Positions 8,146 to 16,844 of a stretch of 64,000 nt of DNA are shown here, in pieces (within the stretch, counting starts at the first letter, position 1; every line of letters starts with the position of its first letter). Both the position numbers and the translations under genes were made by a program. The notes under the pieces are model-generated. The model had not been told where the DNA came from, did no database searches, and worked only from the letters and a program-made list of their open reading frames with translations. The DNA lies in contig NZ_BBMB01000006.1 of the NCBI RefSeq assembly GCF_000971235.1, positions 162,737 through 226,736 on the forward strand. Direction: 5' to 3'. Source of the stretch: Demequina subtropica (GTDB lineage Bacteria; Actinomycetota; Actinomycetes; Actinomycetales; Demequinaceae).

Positions 8146-9516
8146 TCAGGCGTGGGCCGTCGCGAGCCACGCGCCCCGGCGCGTGACGCGAAGGTACGAG
8201 AACCCGAGGAATACCCCGCGCGCGACGTTGAACAGCAGGAACGCGCGCCAGAGGTCGTCGTTGCGGGGGTCCCCGACCCACGCGATTCCCGCGAGGAGCG
8301 TCGGCACGAAGACCAGCGCGGCGGAGGCGGCCATGGTGGTGACCATCGAGCGCGTCCTCCCCGAGCCGAGGAAGACGCCGTCGAACAGGTACGCGAGCGA
8401 CGACGCGAGCGGGAGCCACACGACCCAGCCGATGTATGCGTCCGCGGCCTCGGTCACCGAGGGGATCGACGTGAGCACCGCGATGAAGGGCCCCGACGCG
8501 ACCAGGTACAGGAGCGTGAAGACCGCGCCGATCGCCACGGCGGGCAACGCCGACGCGACCACCGCGCGGTGGAAGGCCGGCACGTCGCGGCGGCCGATCT
8601 CGCGCGACACCATCGCCTCGGCGGCGTGCGCGTACCCGTCCTGGCCGTAGCTCGACAGCAGCATGAGCTGCATGAGGATCGCGTTGGCGGCCAGGATGTC
8701 GGGCCCCAGCCGCGCACCGTACGCCGTCACGAAGGTCAGCACCGAGTACAGGATCGCGGTGCGCACGAAGAGGTCGCCGTTCATCGCCGCGAGGCGCCGC
8801 CACCCGCTCCGCAGCCCACGTCCGCGCCAGCGCCGCACGGCCGCTCGCACGGGGGCGGAGACGGCCCTCCACCACAGCACGACCGCGAGCGCGAGCCCGA
8901 GCCACTCCGCGATCACCGTCGCCGCGGCCGCCCCCGCGGAACCCCATCCGAGGCCGCCGACGAACGCGATGTCGAGCACCAGGTTGACGACGTTGACGGT
9001 CGCGACGATCGCCAGGGGCCGCCGCGTGTCACCCGAGCCGACGAACCACCCCGAGACCACCAGCGTGAGCAGCGCGGCGGGCACGGACGCCATCCGGATC
9101 CAGGCGTACTGGATCGCGAGGTCGCGCACGTCGCCCGCGGGCGCGAGGACGGCCATGATCGCGGGGATCGCGACCCATTGCGCCAGGACGGCACCTCCGC
9201 CGATCGCGAGCGCGAGGATCGCGGCACGCTGCGCATGGGCGACCGCCGCATCGTCCTGGCCGGCGCCGAGCGCACGGCCCACGAGCGAGGTGGTCCCCGT
9301 GCGCAGGAACCCGACGAGCCACATGACCGCGCTCAGGACGGTCGAGCCGAGCGCCACCGCGCCGATGTGCGTCGCGTCCGAGAAGTGCCCCAGCATGGCG
9401 GTGTCGACGAGCCCGACGAGGGGCACCGTGACGTTGCCGACGATCGCCGGCCACGCGAGCGCGAAGGCGCGCCGATGCGGCAACGGGCGGAGCGCGATCA
9501 CCAGGTGACGGTACAC
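8146..9516 (-). CDS. MATE-family efflux transporter (DinF-like)
   Basis: A 456-residue polytopic membrane protein with about 12 predicted helices in two halves. The opening ALAWPAIVGNVTVPLVGLVDTAMLGHF contains the hallmark of DinF/NorM exporters, which expel cationic drugs or metabolites using Na+ or H+ gradients. LVGRALGAG and the second-half repeat MVSREIGRRDVPAF fit the family. The GTG start at 9516 is uncertain because no clear ribosome binding site is close. It converges on the operator region of the XRE operon but is a separate unit. Confidence 0.85.
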   Translation of the reverse strand: MYRHLVIALRPLPHRRAFALAWPAIVGNVTVPLVGLVDTAMLGHFSDATHIGAVALGSTVLSAVMWLVGFLRTGTTSLVGRALGAGQDDAAVAHAQRAAILALAIGGGAVLAQWVAIPAIMAVLAPAGDVRDLAIQYAWIRMASVPAALLTLVVSGWFVGSGDTRRPLAIVATVNVVNLVLDIAFVGGLGWGSAGAAAATVIAEWLGLALAVVLWWRAVSAPVRAAVRRWRGRGLRSGWRRLAAMNGDLFVRTAILYSVLTFVTAYGARLGPDILAANAILMQLMLLSSYGQDGYAHAAEAMVSREIGRRDVPAFHRAVVASALPAVAIGAVFTLLYLVASGPFIAVLTSIPSVTEAADAYIGWVVWLPLASSLAYLFDGVFLGSGRTRSMVTTMAASAALVFVPTLLAGIAWVGDPRNDDLWRAFLLFNVARGVFLGFSYLRVTRRGAWLATAHA

Positions 9517-9588
9517 CGATGCGCGCCGCGCGAGCTCCGCGCGTCAAGTCCTGGCCAAATCCCCTGTACGTGGGCATGATCCGAGCGG

Positions 9589-9594
9589 TAACCT
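9589..9594 (+). promoter_or_regulatory. Probable -10 element of a leaderless promoter
   Basis: TAACCT ends exactly 6 nt before the GTG of the first diguanylate cyclase, and there is no ribosome binding site. The paralogue downstream has the same TAACCT at 10851-10856, 9 nt before its ATG. Confidence 0.5.
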
Positions 9595-9600
9595 GCCTCG

Positions 9601-10767
9601 GTGCTCGATCCGCTGACCCTGCGCGTCGCCATGACCGCGGTGGCGGCGACGCTGCTCGTGCTGTCCTACACCGGCGTCTACCTCCGCCACCGCTCCCGCT
9701 TCGCTGCATGGTGGTCCGCGGCGCTCATCGCGGTCGCGGCCAGCACCACGCTGTACCTGTTCAACGGTAGCGAGGCGCAGACGTTCAGCGTGCCCATCGC
9801 CAACGCCCTCGGCGTGCTCGGCGCGGTCTGCACGTGGGCCGCCGCCCGATCGCTCCGCGGTCGCGCGACCGGCTGGGGCCCGGTGCTCGTCGGCCCCGCC
9901 GCCACGATGCTCGTGACGCAGCTCGACTCCCCCACCACCGATACGTGGGCGGGCGGCGCCGCCTTCCTCACCGCGATGGCCGTCTACTTCGGCCTCGCCG
10001 CGCACGCCATGCGCGAGGTCCGGATCGAGCACCGAGACTCGAGCGGCCGCTACTCGTCGGCGAGCGCGGACCGGGCCACCACGGTGCTCGGCACGACGGT
10101 GGGCGCGCTGAGCGCGGTCTACGCGCTCCGCGCCGCGCTGTTCGTGTCCGTCGGGCCCGACGCGCGGCTCTTCGAGACCCTGGTCGGCACCGTCCCCGTC
10201 ACCATCGCCCTGATCGTGGCGCTCGTGGTGGTGACGTTCACCATGACCGAGCTGAGCCAGGCCGAAAGGGTCTTCGACCTCGAGCTCCGCGCCACCCGCG
10301 ACAGCCTCACCCGGCTCTGGAACCGCGCCGAGTTCGTCCGCCGTGCCGCGCTGCGCGTCGCGCAGCGCAACGAGCTCACCGCGATCGTCGTGGCGGACCT
10401 CGACCACTTCAAGGCGCTCAACGACGCGCACGGCCATGCGGCCGGGGACCGCGCGCTCGCCGCCTTCGGCGCCGCGGTCCGCCATGCGCTCGGACCCCGG
10501 GACCTCGCCGGCCGGCTGGGCGGCGAGGAGTTCGCGCTGCTCATCGCCACGAGCGACGTCGGCACGGCCCGGGCCCGCGTCGAGGCCCTCCGGCTCGAGT
10601 ACACGGTCGCCACATCCGATCAGGACGCCACGCCCACCGTGAGCTGCGGCGTGGCCTTCGCGAGCGCGCGCGAGCCGCTCTCGGAAGCGCTGCAGCGCGC
10701 CGACGCGGCCATGTACCAGGCGAAGCGCGAAGGCCGCGACCGAGTGGTGGTCGACTCCGTCGCGTGA
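9601..10767 (+). CDS. Membrane diguanylate cyclase (GGDEF domain), first of a tandem pair
   Basis: Probably makes the second messenger cyclic-di-GMP from two GTP at the inner face of the membrane. The 388-residue protein has about seven predicted membrane segments in its first 215 residues and no recognised sensory domain. The GGDEF domain occupies about residues 225-385, with DLDHFKALND for metal/GTP binding and an intact active-site GGEEF. The product-inhibition I-site (RxxD five residues before GGEEF) reads GPRD, so its first arginine is missing. The GTG start follows a TAACCT -10 box by 6 nt. It is a clear paralogue of the next gene. Confidence 0.9.
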   Translation: MLDPLTLRVAMTAVAATLLVLSYTGVYLRHRSRFAAWWSAALIAVAASTTLYLFNGSEAQTFSVPIANALGVLGAVCTWAAARSLRGRATGWGPVLVGPAATMLVTQLDSPTTDTWAGGAAFLTAMAVYFGLAAHAMREVRIEHRDSSGRYSSASADRATTVLGTTVGALSAVYALRAALFVSVGPDARLFETLVGTVPVTIALIVALVVVTFTMTELSQAERVFDLELRATRDSLTRLWNRAEFVRRAALRVAQRNELTAIVVADLDHFKALNDAHGHAAGDRALAAFGAAVRHALGPRDLAGRLGGEEFALLIATSDVGTARARVEALRLEYTVATSDQDATPTVSCGVAFASAREPLSEALQRADAAMYQAKREGRDRVVVDSVA

Positions 10768-10865
10768 CGGCGAAACGATGCCCCCCAGGGTGTGACCAAA
10801 CCCATACCCCGGGAGGTCCGAATCGTCGCAACCAGCGCTCGCGCGGAGGTTAACCTGACACCGCT

Positions 10866-12062
10866 ATGGATGAAATGACACTTAATGTCGCGCTGACCCT
10901 CGTGTCGTTGACGGTATTGGTGCTCTCGATCTTCGCGGTGTATCTCCGCGACCGTAGCCGGTACGCCGCCTGGTGGATCGGCCTGCTCATCTCGGCGGCG
11001 CTCAGCAACGCCATGAGCCTGGTGATCACCGACCAGAACGCGCTCATCACGGTGCCCCCTGCCAACGCGGCGGGAGTGTACTCCGCCGCGTGCGCGTGGG
11101 CCGCCTCCAGGGCCCTGCGCGGCGCACGCACCGGTTGGCGCCTCACGCTCCCGGGCGTGGCAGCAGCGTCCGTCGCATCCGCCATCGAGGCGCACGAGCT
11201 CGGCTACTGGGCCGGCAGCACCGTCACGCTGCTGTGCATGACCGTGTACTTCGTGCTCTCCGCTCGGGACCTGTGGATGCTCCGAGACTCGCACGCGCGA
11301 GCAGAGGGCGACGTGTCCGCCTCGGCCGGGACCATGGCCATCACAGGGCTCGCCGTCGGAGCCTCGGCCCTCGCCACCTTCTACGTGTGGCGCACCGTGC
11401 TCTTCGTCGCGTTGGGGCCGGAGGACCCGTTCTTCGCCGCCTACGCCGGCGTGAGCGCGAATGCGCTCGCGGTGCTGTTCCTCCTCATCATCATCACGTT
11501 CACCTTGAGCGAGCTGAGCCAGGTCGAGCGCGTCGTCGACCTGCAGATGCGCGCGACGCTCGACACGCTCACCGGTCTGTGGAACCGCGACGAGTTCACG
11601 CGACGCGCGGCCGTCCGGCTCCGCGGGCATGCCGGCGGCGCGACCGTGGTGGTCGCCGACGTCGACCGCTTCAAGCAGCTCAACGACACGTGCGGCCACG
11701 CGGCCGGGGACCGCGCCCTCGCCGCGTTCGGGGCGACCCTGCGCGATGGCATCGGCGCACGGGACCTTGCGGGGCGGATCGGTGGCGAGGAGTTCGGGAT
11801 CGTGTTCGCGACCGGCGACACGCAGTCCGTTCTCACTCACCTCTCCGAGATCCGCGGGGCGTACGCTCGCGCCACGGCGGCCGATGTCGAGACCATGCCC
11901 ACGGTGAGCTACGGCGTGGCGGTGGTCGAGCCTGGAGAGCGCCTGGATTCGGCGATCCACCGCGCCGACGCCGCGATGTACCGCGCGAAGCGCGAGGGGC
12001 GCGACCGGATCGTGGTCGCCGAGCGGCCACGCACGGACGGCGCATCGTCCCAGGCCGCCTAG
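10866..12062 (+). CDS. Membrane diguanylate cyclase (GGDEF domain), second of a tandem pair
   Basis: A 398-residue paralogue of the preceding protein with the same plan: about seven N-terminal membrane helices, then a GGDEF domain over residues 230-390. The active site reads GGEEF, the metal motif is DVDRFKQLND, and the C-terminal ADAAMYRAKREGRDR signature is intact. The I-site position reads GARD rather than RxxD, as in the neighbour, so both enzymes may lack feedback inhibition. No phosphodiesterase (EAL or HD-GYP) is nearby. TAACCT and little or no leader precede the ATG. The pair most likely arose by gene duplication. Confidence 0.9.
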   Translation: MDEMTLNVALTLVSLTVLVLSIFAVYLRDRSRYAAWWIGLLISAALSNAMSLVITDQNALITVPPANAAGVYSAACAWAASRALRGARTGWRLTLPGVAAASVASAIEAHELGYWAGSTVTLLCMTVYFVLSARDLWMLRDSHARAEGDVSASAGTMAITGLAVGASALATFYVWRTVLFVALGPEDPFFAAYAGVSANALAVLFLLIIITFTLSELSQVERVVDLQMRATLDTLTGLWNRDEFTRRAAVRLRGHAGGATVVVADVDRFKQLNDTCGHAAGDRALAAFGATLRDGIGARDLAGRIGGEEFGIVFATGDTQSVLTHLSEIRGAYARATAADVETMPTVSYGVAVVEPGERLDSAIHRADAAMYRAKREGRDRIVVAERPRTDGASSQAA

Positions 12063-12071
12063 GCTCGGTGC

Positions 12072-12533
12072 ATGGTCCGCCGTCCTCAACTGCTCACGCT
12101 CGCACTGCTGACGGTCCCCCTCGCGGCCTGCACCGCCCCGCTCACGGTCGAGCCGGCGCCGTACGCCGCCGATCCCGACTGCGCACGGATCATGCTCGCC
12201 GTGCCCGACGTGGTCGGCGGCCTCGAGTATCGCGAGACCACGTCGCAGGCCACCGCGTCGTGGGGCGAGGAGTTCCCGCTCGTCATGCGGTGCGGCGTCG
12301 AGCCGCCAGGGCCGACCACCGAGCAGTGCATCGCGGTCGAGACCTCGAGCGGCACCGTCGACTGGCTCGTGATCGACGAGGACACGCGGTGGCGGACCGT
12401 GACCTTCGGCCGCTCCCCCGCCGTCGAGCTGCTCGTGCCCAAGGAGCGGGCGCAGGACGCGATCGGGGACGTGCTCGCCGAGGTCTCTCCCGCGGCGTCG
12501 CGCGCGCCGTCCAACGGCCTCGAGTGCCGCTGA
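12072..12533 (+). CDS. DUF3515 lipoprotein
   Basis: A 153-residue exported lipoprotein. The signal peptide has a basic start, a hydrophobic core LLTLALLTVPLAAC and a lipobox LAAC with the cysteine at residue 20. The body carries the DPDCARIM start and the MRCGVEPP segment typical of DUF3515, a family of unknown function confined to actinobacteria and usually found beside ddl, as here. The hexamer TAGGCT at 12060-12065 overlaps the stop codon of the preceding gene and sits 6 nt before the ATG, so a leaderless promoter is likely. Confidence 0.85.
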   Translation: MVRRPQLLTLALLTVPLAACTAPLTVEPAPYAADPDCARIMLAVPDVVGGLEYRETTSQATASWGEEFPLVMRCGVEPPGPTTEQCIAVETSSGTVDWLVIDEDTRWRTVTFGRSPAVELLVPKERAQDAIGDVLAEVSPAASRAPSNGLECR

Positions 12534-12575
12534 CCGCCGACCGCCCACATCTGACAGAGCGAACGGAATCGGCTG

Positions 12576-12624
12576 CGACACGCCGCGCGCATGCGGATGT
12601 GAAGGAGTCCAGGACGGCGTGTCG
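12576..12624. repeat. Inverted repeat between convergent DUF3515 and ddl genes
   Basis: CGACACGCCG (12576-12585) and CGGCGTGTCG (12615-12624) are perfect complements with a 29-nt gap. It lies between two converging genes and could help end transcription, but no T-run follows. Confidence 0.35.
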
Positions 12625-12657
12625 AGCCCAGATCCGTTGGGGGTGTCGGGACGGGCG

Positions 12658-13746
12658 TCAGCGCAGACCGACCGGGCGCTCGAGCGCCACGGTCAGCAGG
12701 GTCTCGATGAGCTCGCCGTACGGGATCCCTGCGGCGGCCGCCATGCGCGGGTACATCGAGGTGGTGGTGAATCCGGGCATCGTGTTGATCTCGTTGACCA
12801 CCACGCCGCCCGCGTCCGTCACGAACACGTCCACACGGGCGAGCGACTCCGCGCCGATCGCCCGGAAGGCGCGCTTGGCGAAGTCCGCGACCGTCGCGGC
12901 GACCGCGGGCTCGAGCGAGGTCGGGCACAGCAGCGTCACGGCGGCCTCGTCGAGGTACTTCGCGTCGAAGTCGTAGAAGTCGTGATCGCCGCCCGTGATG
13001 ATCTCTCCCGGGGGCGAGGTCAGCAGGCCCGACGCGGTCGCGAGCACCGCGGTCTCGATCTCGCGTCCCACCACGGCCGCCTCGATGAGCACCTTCGGGT
13101 CGTGCTTCTGCGCCCCGGCGACGGCCGCGTCGAGCGCGTCCCAGGACGACACCTTCGAGATGCCCATCGACGATCCGGCACGCGCGGGCTTGACGAACAC
13201 GGGCAGGCCCAGCGCCTCGATCGCCTCGCGCTGCGCCTCGATGCCGCGCTCGGGGGTGACCACCACATCGGGCGTCACGGGCAGGCCGGCGTCCGCGAAG
13301 ATCGTCTTCATGAACTGCTTGTCCATCCCTGCCGCCGAGGCGAGCACGCCCGACCCGACGTAGCGGACGTCGACCAGCTCGAGCGCGCCCTGGACCGTGC
13401 CGTCCTCGCCCCACGGCCCGTGCAGGAGCGGGAACACGACGTCGATCTCGCCCAGCGAGCGCAGCGCGCCGTCCTCGACCACGCGCCACTCGCGTGATCC
13501 CGCCTCGAACGGGGGGATCACCACGGCATCGGACGCGGGGACGTCCGGCATCTCGCCGTCGACGATGCGCCAGTCGGCGGCGTCGTCCGACACGAGCGTC
13601 CAGCGGCCCTCGCGGGTGATGCCGATCGCGATCACGTCCCAGCGGCCGCGGTCGATCGCGCCGAGCACGCCTCCCGCGGTCACGCAGGACACGCCGTGCT
13701 CGGTCGAGCGCCCGCCGAAGACCACGGCGACGGTCGGGTTGCCCAT
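12658..13746 (-). CDS. ddl: D-alanine--D-alanine ligase
   Basis: Joins two D-alanines with ATP to make the dipeptide for peptidoglycan precursors. The 362-residue protein begins with VAVVFGGRSTEHGVSC, the Ddl signature. HGPWGEDGTVQG lies near residue 110, the ATP-grasp lysines are in VFVKPARAGSSMGISK, and the C-terminal ARVDVFVTDAGGVVVNEINTMPGFT contains the metal-binding Asp, Glu and Asn. Its start overlaps the stop of gpsA by one base pair (TGATG), so it is the last gene of the murA-plsC-gpsA-ddl operon. Confidence 0.96.
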   Translation of the reverse strand: MGNPTVAVVFGGRSTEHGVSCVTAGGVLGAIDRGRWDVIAIGITREGRWTLVSDDAADWRIVDGEMPDVPASDAVVIPPFEAGSREWRVVEDGALRSLGEIDVVFPLLHGPWGEDGTVQGALELVDVRYVGSGVLASAAGMDKQFMKTIFADAGLPVTPDVVVTPERGIEAQREAIEALGLPVFVKPARAGSSMGISKVSSWDALDAAVAGAQKHDPKVLIEAAVVGREIETAVLATASGLLTSPPGEIITGGDHDFYDFDAKYLDEAAVTLLCPTSLEPAVAATVADFAKRAFRAIGAESLARVDVFVTDAGGVVVNEINTMPGFTTTSMYPRMAAAAGIPYGELIETLLTVALERPVGLR

Positions 13747-14747
13747 CAGTCGACCTCCGCCTTGCGCGGGCGCGTGATGAGCGCCTCGATCACCGCGTGC
13801 ACCGGCGCCTCTCCCTCGAGCATCGTCACCACCCCGTCGCAGATCGGGACGTCCACGCCCGCCCCGGCGGCGAGCTCCTGGACGGCCGCCGCGGTCTTGA
13901 CGCCCTCAGCGGTGCCGCGCGTCAGCGAGATCGCCTCGTCGAGCGTGCTCCCCCGCCCCAGGTGAGCCCCGAGCGTGTGGTTGCGCGACAGCGGCGAGGC
14001 GCACGTCGCGATGAGGTCGCCCATGCCCGCGAGGCCGGAGAAGGTCTCCGGGCGCGCGCCGATCGCGAGACCCAGGCGCGTGATCTCCGCGAGCCCTCGC
14101 GTGATGACGGTCGCGGTGGTGTTGTGGCCGAAGCCCAGCCCGTCGGTGATGCCCACACCCACCGCGATGACGTTCTTGTACGCGCCGCACAGCTCGACGC
14201 CCACGACATCGTCGTTCGTGTAGGGGCGGAAGTAGGACGATGCGGTCGACGCCGCCACCAGCTCGGCCGCCTCCGCGTCGGCGGAGGCCACGACCGTCGC
14301 GGTCGGCTGGCGCTGCGCGATCTCGCGCGCCAGGTTGGGCCCGGAGACCACGGCGATGCGCTCGGGCGCGAGCGCCCAGACCTCGGAGAGCACCTCGGAC
14401 ATGCGCTCGTGGGTGCCCTGCTCGATGCCCTTCATGAGCGACACGGCGACGGCGCCGTCGGGCACCAGGTCACGGAACGGCGCGACGATGCCTCGGACGT
14501 GCTGCGCCGGCACCGCGACCGCCACGATGTCCGCGCCCGCGAGCGCCTCCTCGACGTCCGTGGTGGCGTGGATGCCCGCGGGCAGCTCGACGCCGGGGAT
14601 CGAGCCCTCGTGGCGACGGTCGTCTCGCACGGAGCGGATCACCTCGGGATCGCGCCCCCACAGGGTCACGTCGGTCCCCGCATCGGCGAGCACGGCCGCG
14701 AAGGTGGTGCCCCAGGCGCCGGCGCCGAGCACCGCCGCACGGGTCAT
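13746..14747 (-). CDS. gpsA: NAD(P)+-dependent glycerol-3-phosphate dehydrogenase
   Basis: Reduces dihydroxyacetone phosphate to sn-glycerol 3-phosphate for phospholipid synthesis. The 333-residue protein has the N-terminal GAGAWGTTFA nucleotide-binding loop at residues 8-17, the VSLMKGIEQGTHERMSEVL and SGPNLAREIA motifs, the catalytic lysine in CGAYKNVIAVGVGITDGLG, and the arginine-containing SRNHTLG segment. The ATG at 14747 fits the family length. It overlaps the plsC stop by 4 bp and runs into ddl. Co-transcription with plsC fits, since PlsC acts two steps later on the same pathway. Confidence 0.96.
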   Translation of the reverse strand: MTRAAVLGAGAWGTTFAAVLADAGTDVTLWGRDPEVIRSVRDDRRHEGSIPGVELPAGIHATTDVEEALAGADIVAVAVPAQHVRGIVAPFRDLVPDGAVAVSLMKGIEQGTHERMSEVLSEVWALAPERIAVVSGPNLAREIAQRQPTATVVASADAEAAELVAASTASSYFRPYTNDDVVGVELCGAYKNVIAVGVGITDGLGFGHNTTATVITRGLAEITRLGLAIGARPETFSGLAGMGDLIATCASPLSRNHTLGAHLGRGSTLDEAISLTRGTAEGVKTAAAVQELAAGAGVDVPICDGVVTMLEGEAPVHAVIEALITRPRKAEVD

Positions 14748-15466
14748 CGGGCGGGCCGCCCGTCGCCCTTGGCACGCATGTCGTAGGGCTCGTCCGGCGG
14801 CGTCTCGCCTCGAATCTCCGCGACCATGCCTGTCAGCGTAGTCATGATGCGATCCGTGGCCTCGCGCAGCGTCGCGGTGTCGAGGTCCCCGCCGCGCAGG
14901 TCGTCGAGGTCGACGGGCGGACCCGCGACCACGGTGATGGTCTTGCGCGGGAACGGGTGGATCATCTTGCCGTAGCGCGGGAGCAGACGATGCGCTCCCC
15001 ACTGGGCGATGGGCACCACGGGGACGCCGGTCGAGAGCGCCATGCGCGCGACACCGGTGCGCGCCGCCATGGGCCACAGCTCGGGGTCGCGGGTGAGCGT
15101 GCCCTCGGGGAACATCGCGATCATGTCGCCGCGCTCGAGCACCTCGACCGCGGCGTCGACGGCCTCAGCGGCACGCGACGTGCCGCGGTGCACCGGGATC
15201 TGGTCGAAGCCGCGCAGCAGCCAGCCGATGAACGACGCGCGGAACAGGCTCTCCTTCGCGAGGATGCGCGGCGGATGCCCGTTGTTGTAGAGGAAGTGCG
15301 CCAGCGTGAGCGGGTCAGCATAGGACACGTGGTTGGACACCGCGATGAACCCGCTGTCCATCGGCAGGTGCTCGGCGCCGTGCCAGTCCTTGCGGGTGGC
15401 CGAGGTGAGCAGCGCCTGCAGCGGGCGCGCCGCGTTGCGGTAGAAGCGTGACGGAGGCGTGGGCAC
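14744..15466 (-). CDS. plsC: 1-acyl-sn-glycerol-3-phosphate acyltransferase
   Basis: A 240-residue PlsC-family acyltransferase that probably makes phosphatidic acid at the membrane. The catalytic HX4D box is NHVSYAD near residue 44, and the substrate-binding FPEGTLTRDPELWPM block lies near residue 120. A further motif PVVPIAQWG follows. The start is GTG at 15466, four bases after the murA stop, so the operon is tightly packed. Other members of the family acylate different lysophospholipids, so the exact substrate is inferred from the gpsA neighbour. Confidence 0.88.
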   Translation of the reverse strand: MPTPPSRFYRNAARPLQALLTSATRKDWHGAEHLPMDSGFIAVSNHVSYADPLTLAHFLYNNGHPPRILAKESLFRASFIGWLLRGFDQIPVHRGTSRAAEAVDAAVEVLERGDMIAMFPEGTLTRDPELWPMAARTGVARMALSTGVPVVPIAQWGAHRLLPRYGKMIHPFPRKTITVVAGPPVDLDDLRGGDLDTATLREATDRIMTTLTGMVAEIRGETPPDEPYDMRAKGDGRPAR

Positions 15467-15469
15467 GGC

Positions 15470-16780
15470 CTACTCGACCTCCGCCCCGAGGGCTGCGAGC
15501 TTGCCTCGGAAGTTCTCGTAGCCGCGGTCGATGATCCCGATGCCGCGCACGGTGGACGTGCCCTCGGCCGTGAGCGCCGCGATGAGGTGCGAGAAGCCTC
15601 CGCGCAGGTCCGGCACCTCGATGTCCGCCGCCTTGAGCGGCGTCGGGCCCGAGATTACGGCCGAGTGCTGGAAGTTGCGCGCGCCGAACCGGCACGCGAC
15701 GTCGCCCAGGCACTCGCGGAACAGCTGGACCTGCGCACCCATCTGGTTGAGCGCGTCGGTGAAGCCGAAGCGGTTCTCGTAGACCGTCTCGTGGACGATG
15801 CTGAGGCCCTTGGCCTGCGTGAGCGCGACGACGAGCGGCTGCTGCCAGTCGGTCATGAAGCCCGGGTGGACGTCCGTCTGGAGGGCGATCGGCTTGAGGT
15901 CGCAGCCCGGGTGGTAGAAGCGGATGCCGTCCCGCACCACCTCGAACTCGCCTCCCACCTTGCGGAAGACGTTGAGGAACATGCCCATGGTGCGCTGCTG
16001 CGCGCCGTGGACGAAGATGTCGCCCTTGGTCGCGAGCGCGGCGGCGGCCCACGAGCCCACCTCGATGCGGTCGGTGAGCGCGACGTGGTCGTAGCCGCGC
16101 AGCCGCTCGACACCCTCGATGGTGATGGACCGGTCGGTGGACACCGAGATGATCGCGCCCATCTTCTGGAGCGTGTCGATGAGGTCCTTGATCTCGGGCT
16201 CGACGGCGGCACCCTCGAGGTGCGTGATGCCCTCGGCCATCACCGCGGTGAGCAGCAGCTGCTCGGTCGCGCCCACCGACGGGTACTCGAGCCTGTGCTT
16301 GATGCCCTTGAGCCCGTGGGGCGCCGTGAGATAGAGGCCGTCCTCCATCTGCGTGACGGTCGCGCCGAACTTCTGGAGGATCTCCAGGTGGAAGTCGATC
16401 GGGCGGTCGCCGATGCGGCATCCGCCCAGGTCCGGGATGACCGCCTCGCCCAGGCGGTGCAGCAGCGGCCCGCACAGGAGGATCGGGATGCGGGACGAGC
16501 CCGCGTGGGCGGCGATCTGCGCCGCGTCCGCGCGCACCAGGCTCGAGGTGTCCATCGCGAGGACCCCCGAGTCGACGTCGTAGTCCACGCCCACGCCGTG
16601 CAGGCGGAGCAGCGAGGAGACGACGGCGACGTCGCGGATATCAGGCACATTGCGCAGGGTCGACGGGGTCGATCCCAGCAACGCGGCCACCATGGCCTTG
16701 GAGACGAAGTTCTTCGCGCCGCGGACGGAGATCTCGCCCGTGAGGGGGCGCCCGCCGGTCACCCGGATGGAGTCGGTCAT
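15470..16780 (-). CDS. murA: UDP-N-acetylglucosamine 1-carboxyvinyltransferase
   Basis: Catalyses the first committed step of peptidoglycan synthesis, transfer of enolpyruvate from PEP to UDP-GlcNAc. The 436-residue protein has the N-terminal GAKNFVSKAMVAALL motif with the UDP-GlcNAc-binding Lys-Asn. The active-site cysteine sits in PDLGGCRIGDRPIDFHLE, so the enzyme should be sensitive to fosfomycin. The C-terminal RGGFSHLIAALTAEGTS block is typical. The ATG at 16780 is chosen over an upstream in-frame ATG (16819) because the extra residues are not MurA-like. It leads the murA-plsC-gpsA-ddl operon. Confidence 0.96.
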   Translation of the reverse strand: MTDSIRVTGGRPLTGEISVRGAKNFVSKAMVAALLGSTPSTLRNVPDIRDVAVVSSLLRLHGVGVDYDVDSGVLAMDTSSLVRADAAQIAAHAGSSRIPILLCGPLLHRLGEAVIPDLGGCRIGDRPIDFHLEILQKFGATVTQMEDGLYLTAPHGLKGIKHRLEYPSVGATEQLLLTAVMAEGITHLEGAAVEPEIKDLIDTLQKMGAIISVSTDRSITIEGVERLRGYDHVALTDRIEVGSWAAAALATKGDIFVHGAQQRTMGMFLNVFRKVGGEFEVVRDGIRFYHPGCDLKPIALQTDVHPGFMTDWQQPLVVALTQAKGLSIVHETVYENRFGFTDALNQMGAQVQLFRECLGDVACRFGARNFQHSAVISGPTPLKAADIEVPDLRGGFSHLIAALTAEGTSTVRGIGIIDRGYENFRGKLAALGAEVE

Positions 16781-16844
16781 GGCGCCTATCTTCCCCCATG
16801 CCCGCCCCGAGGTCTGCATCGGCAGGTGTCGCTACGCTGTCGGC

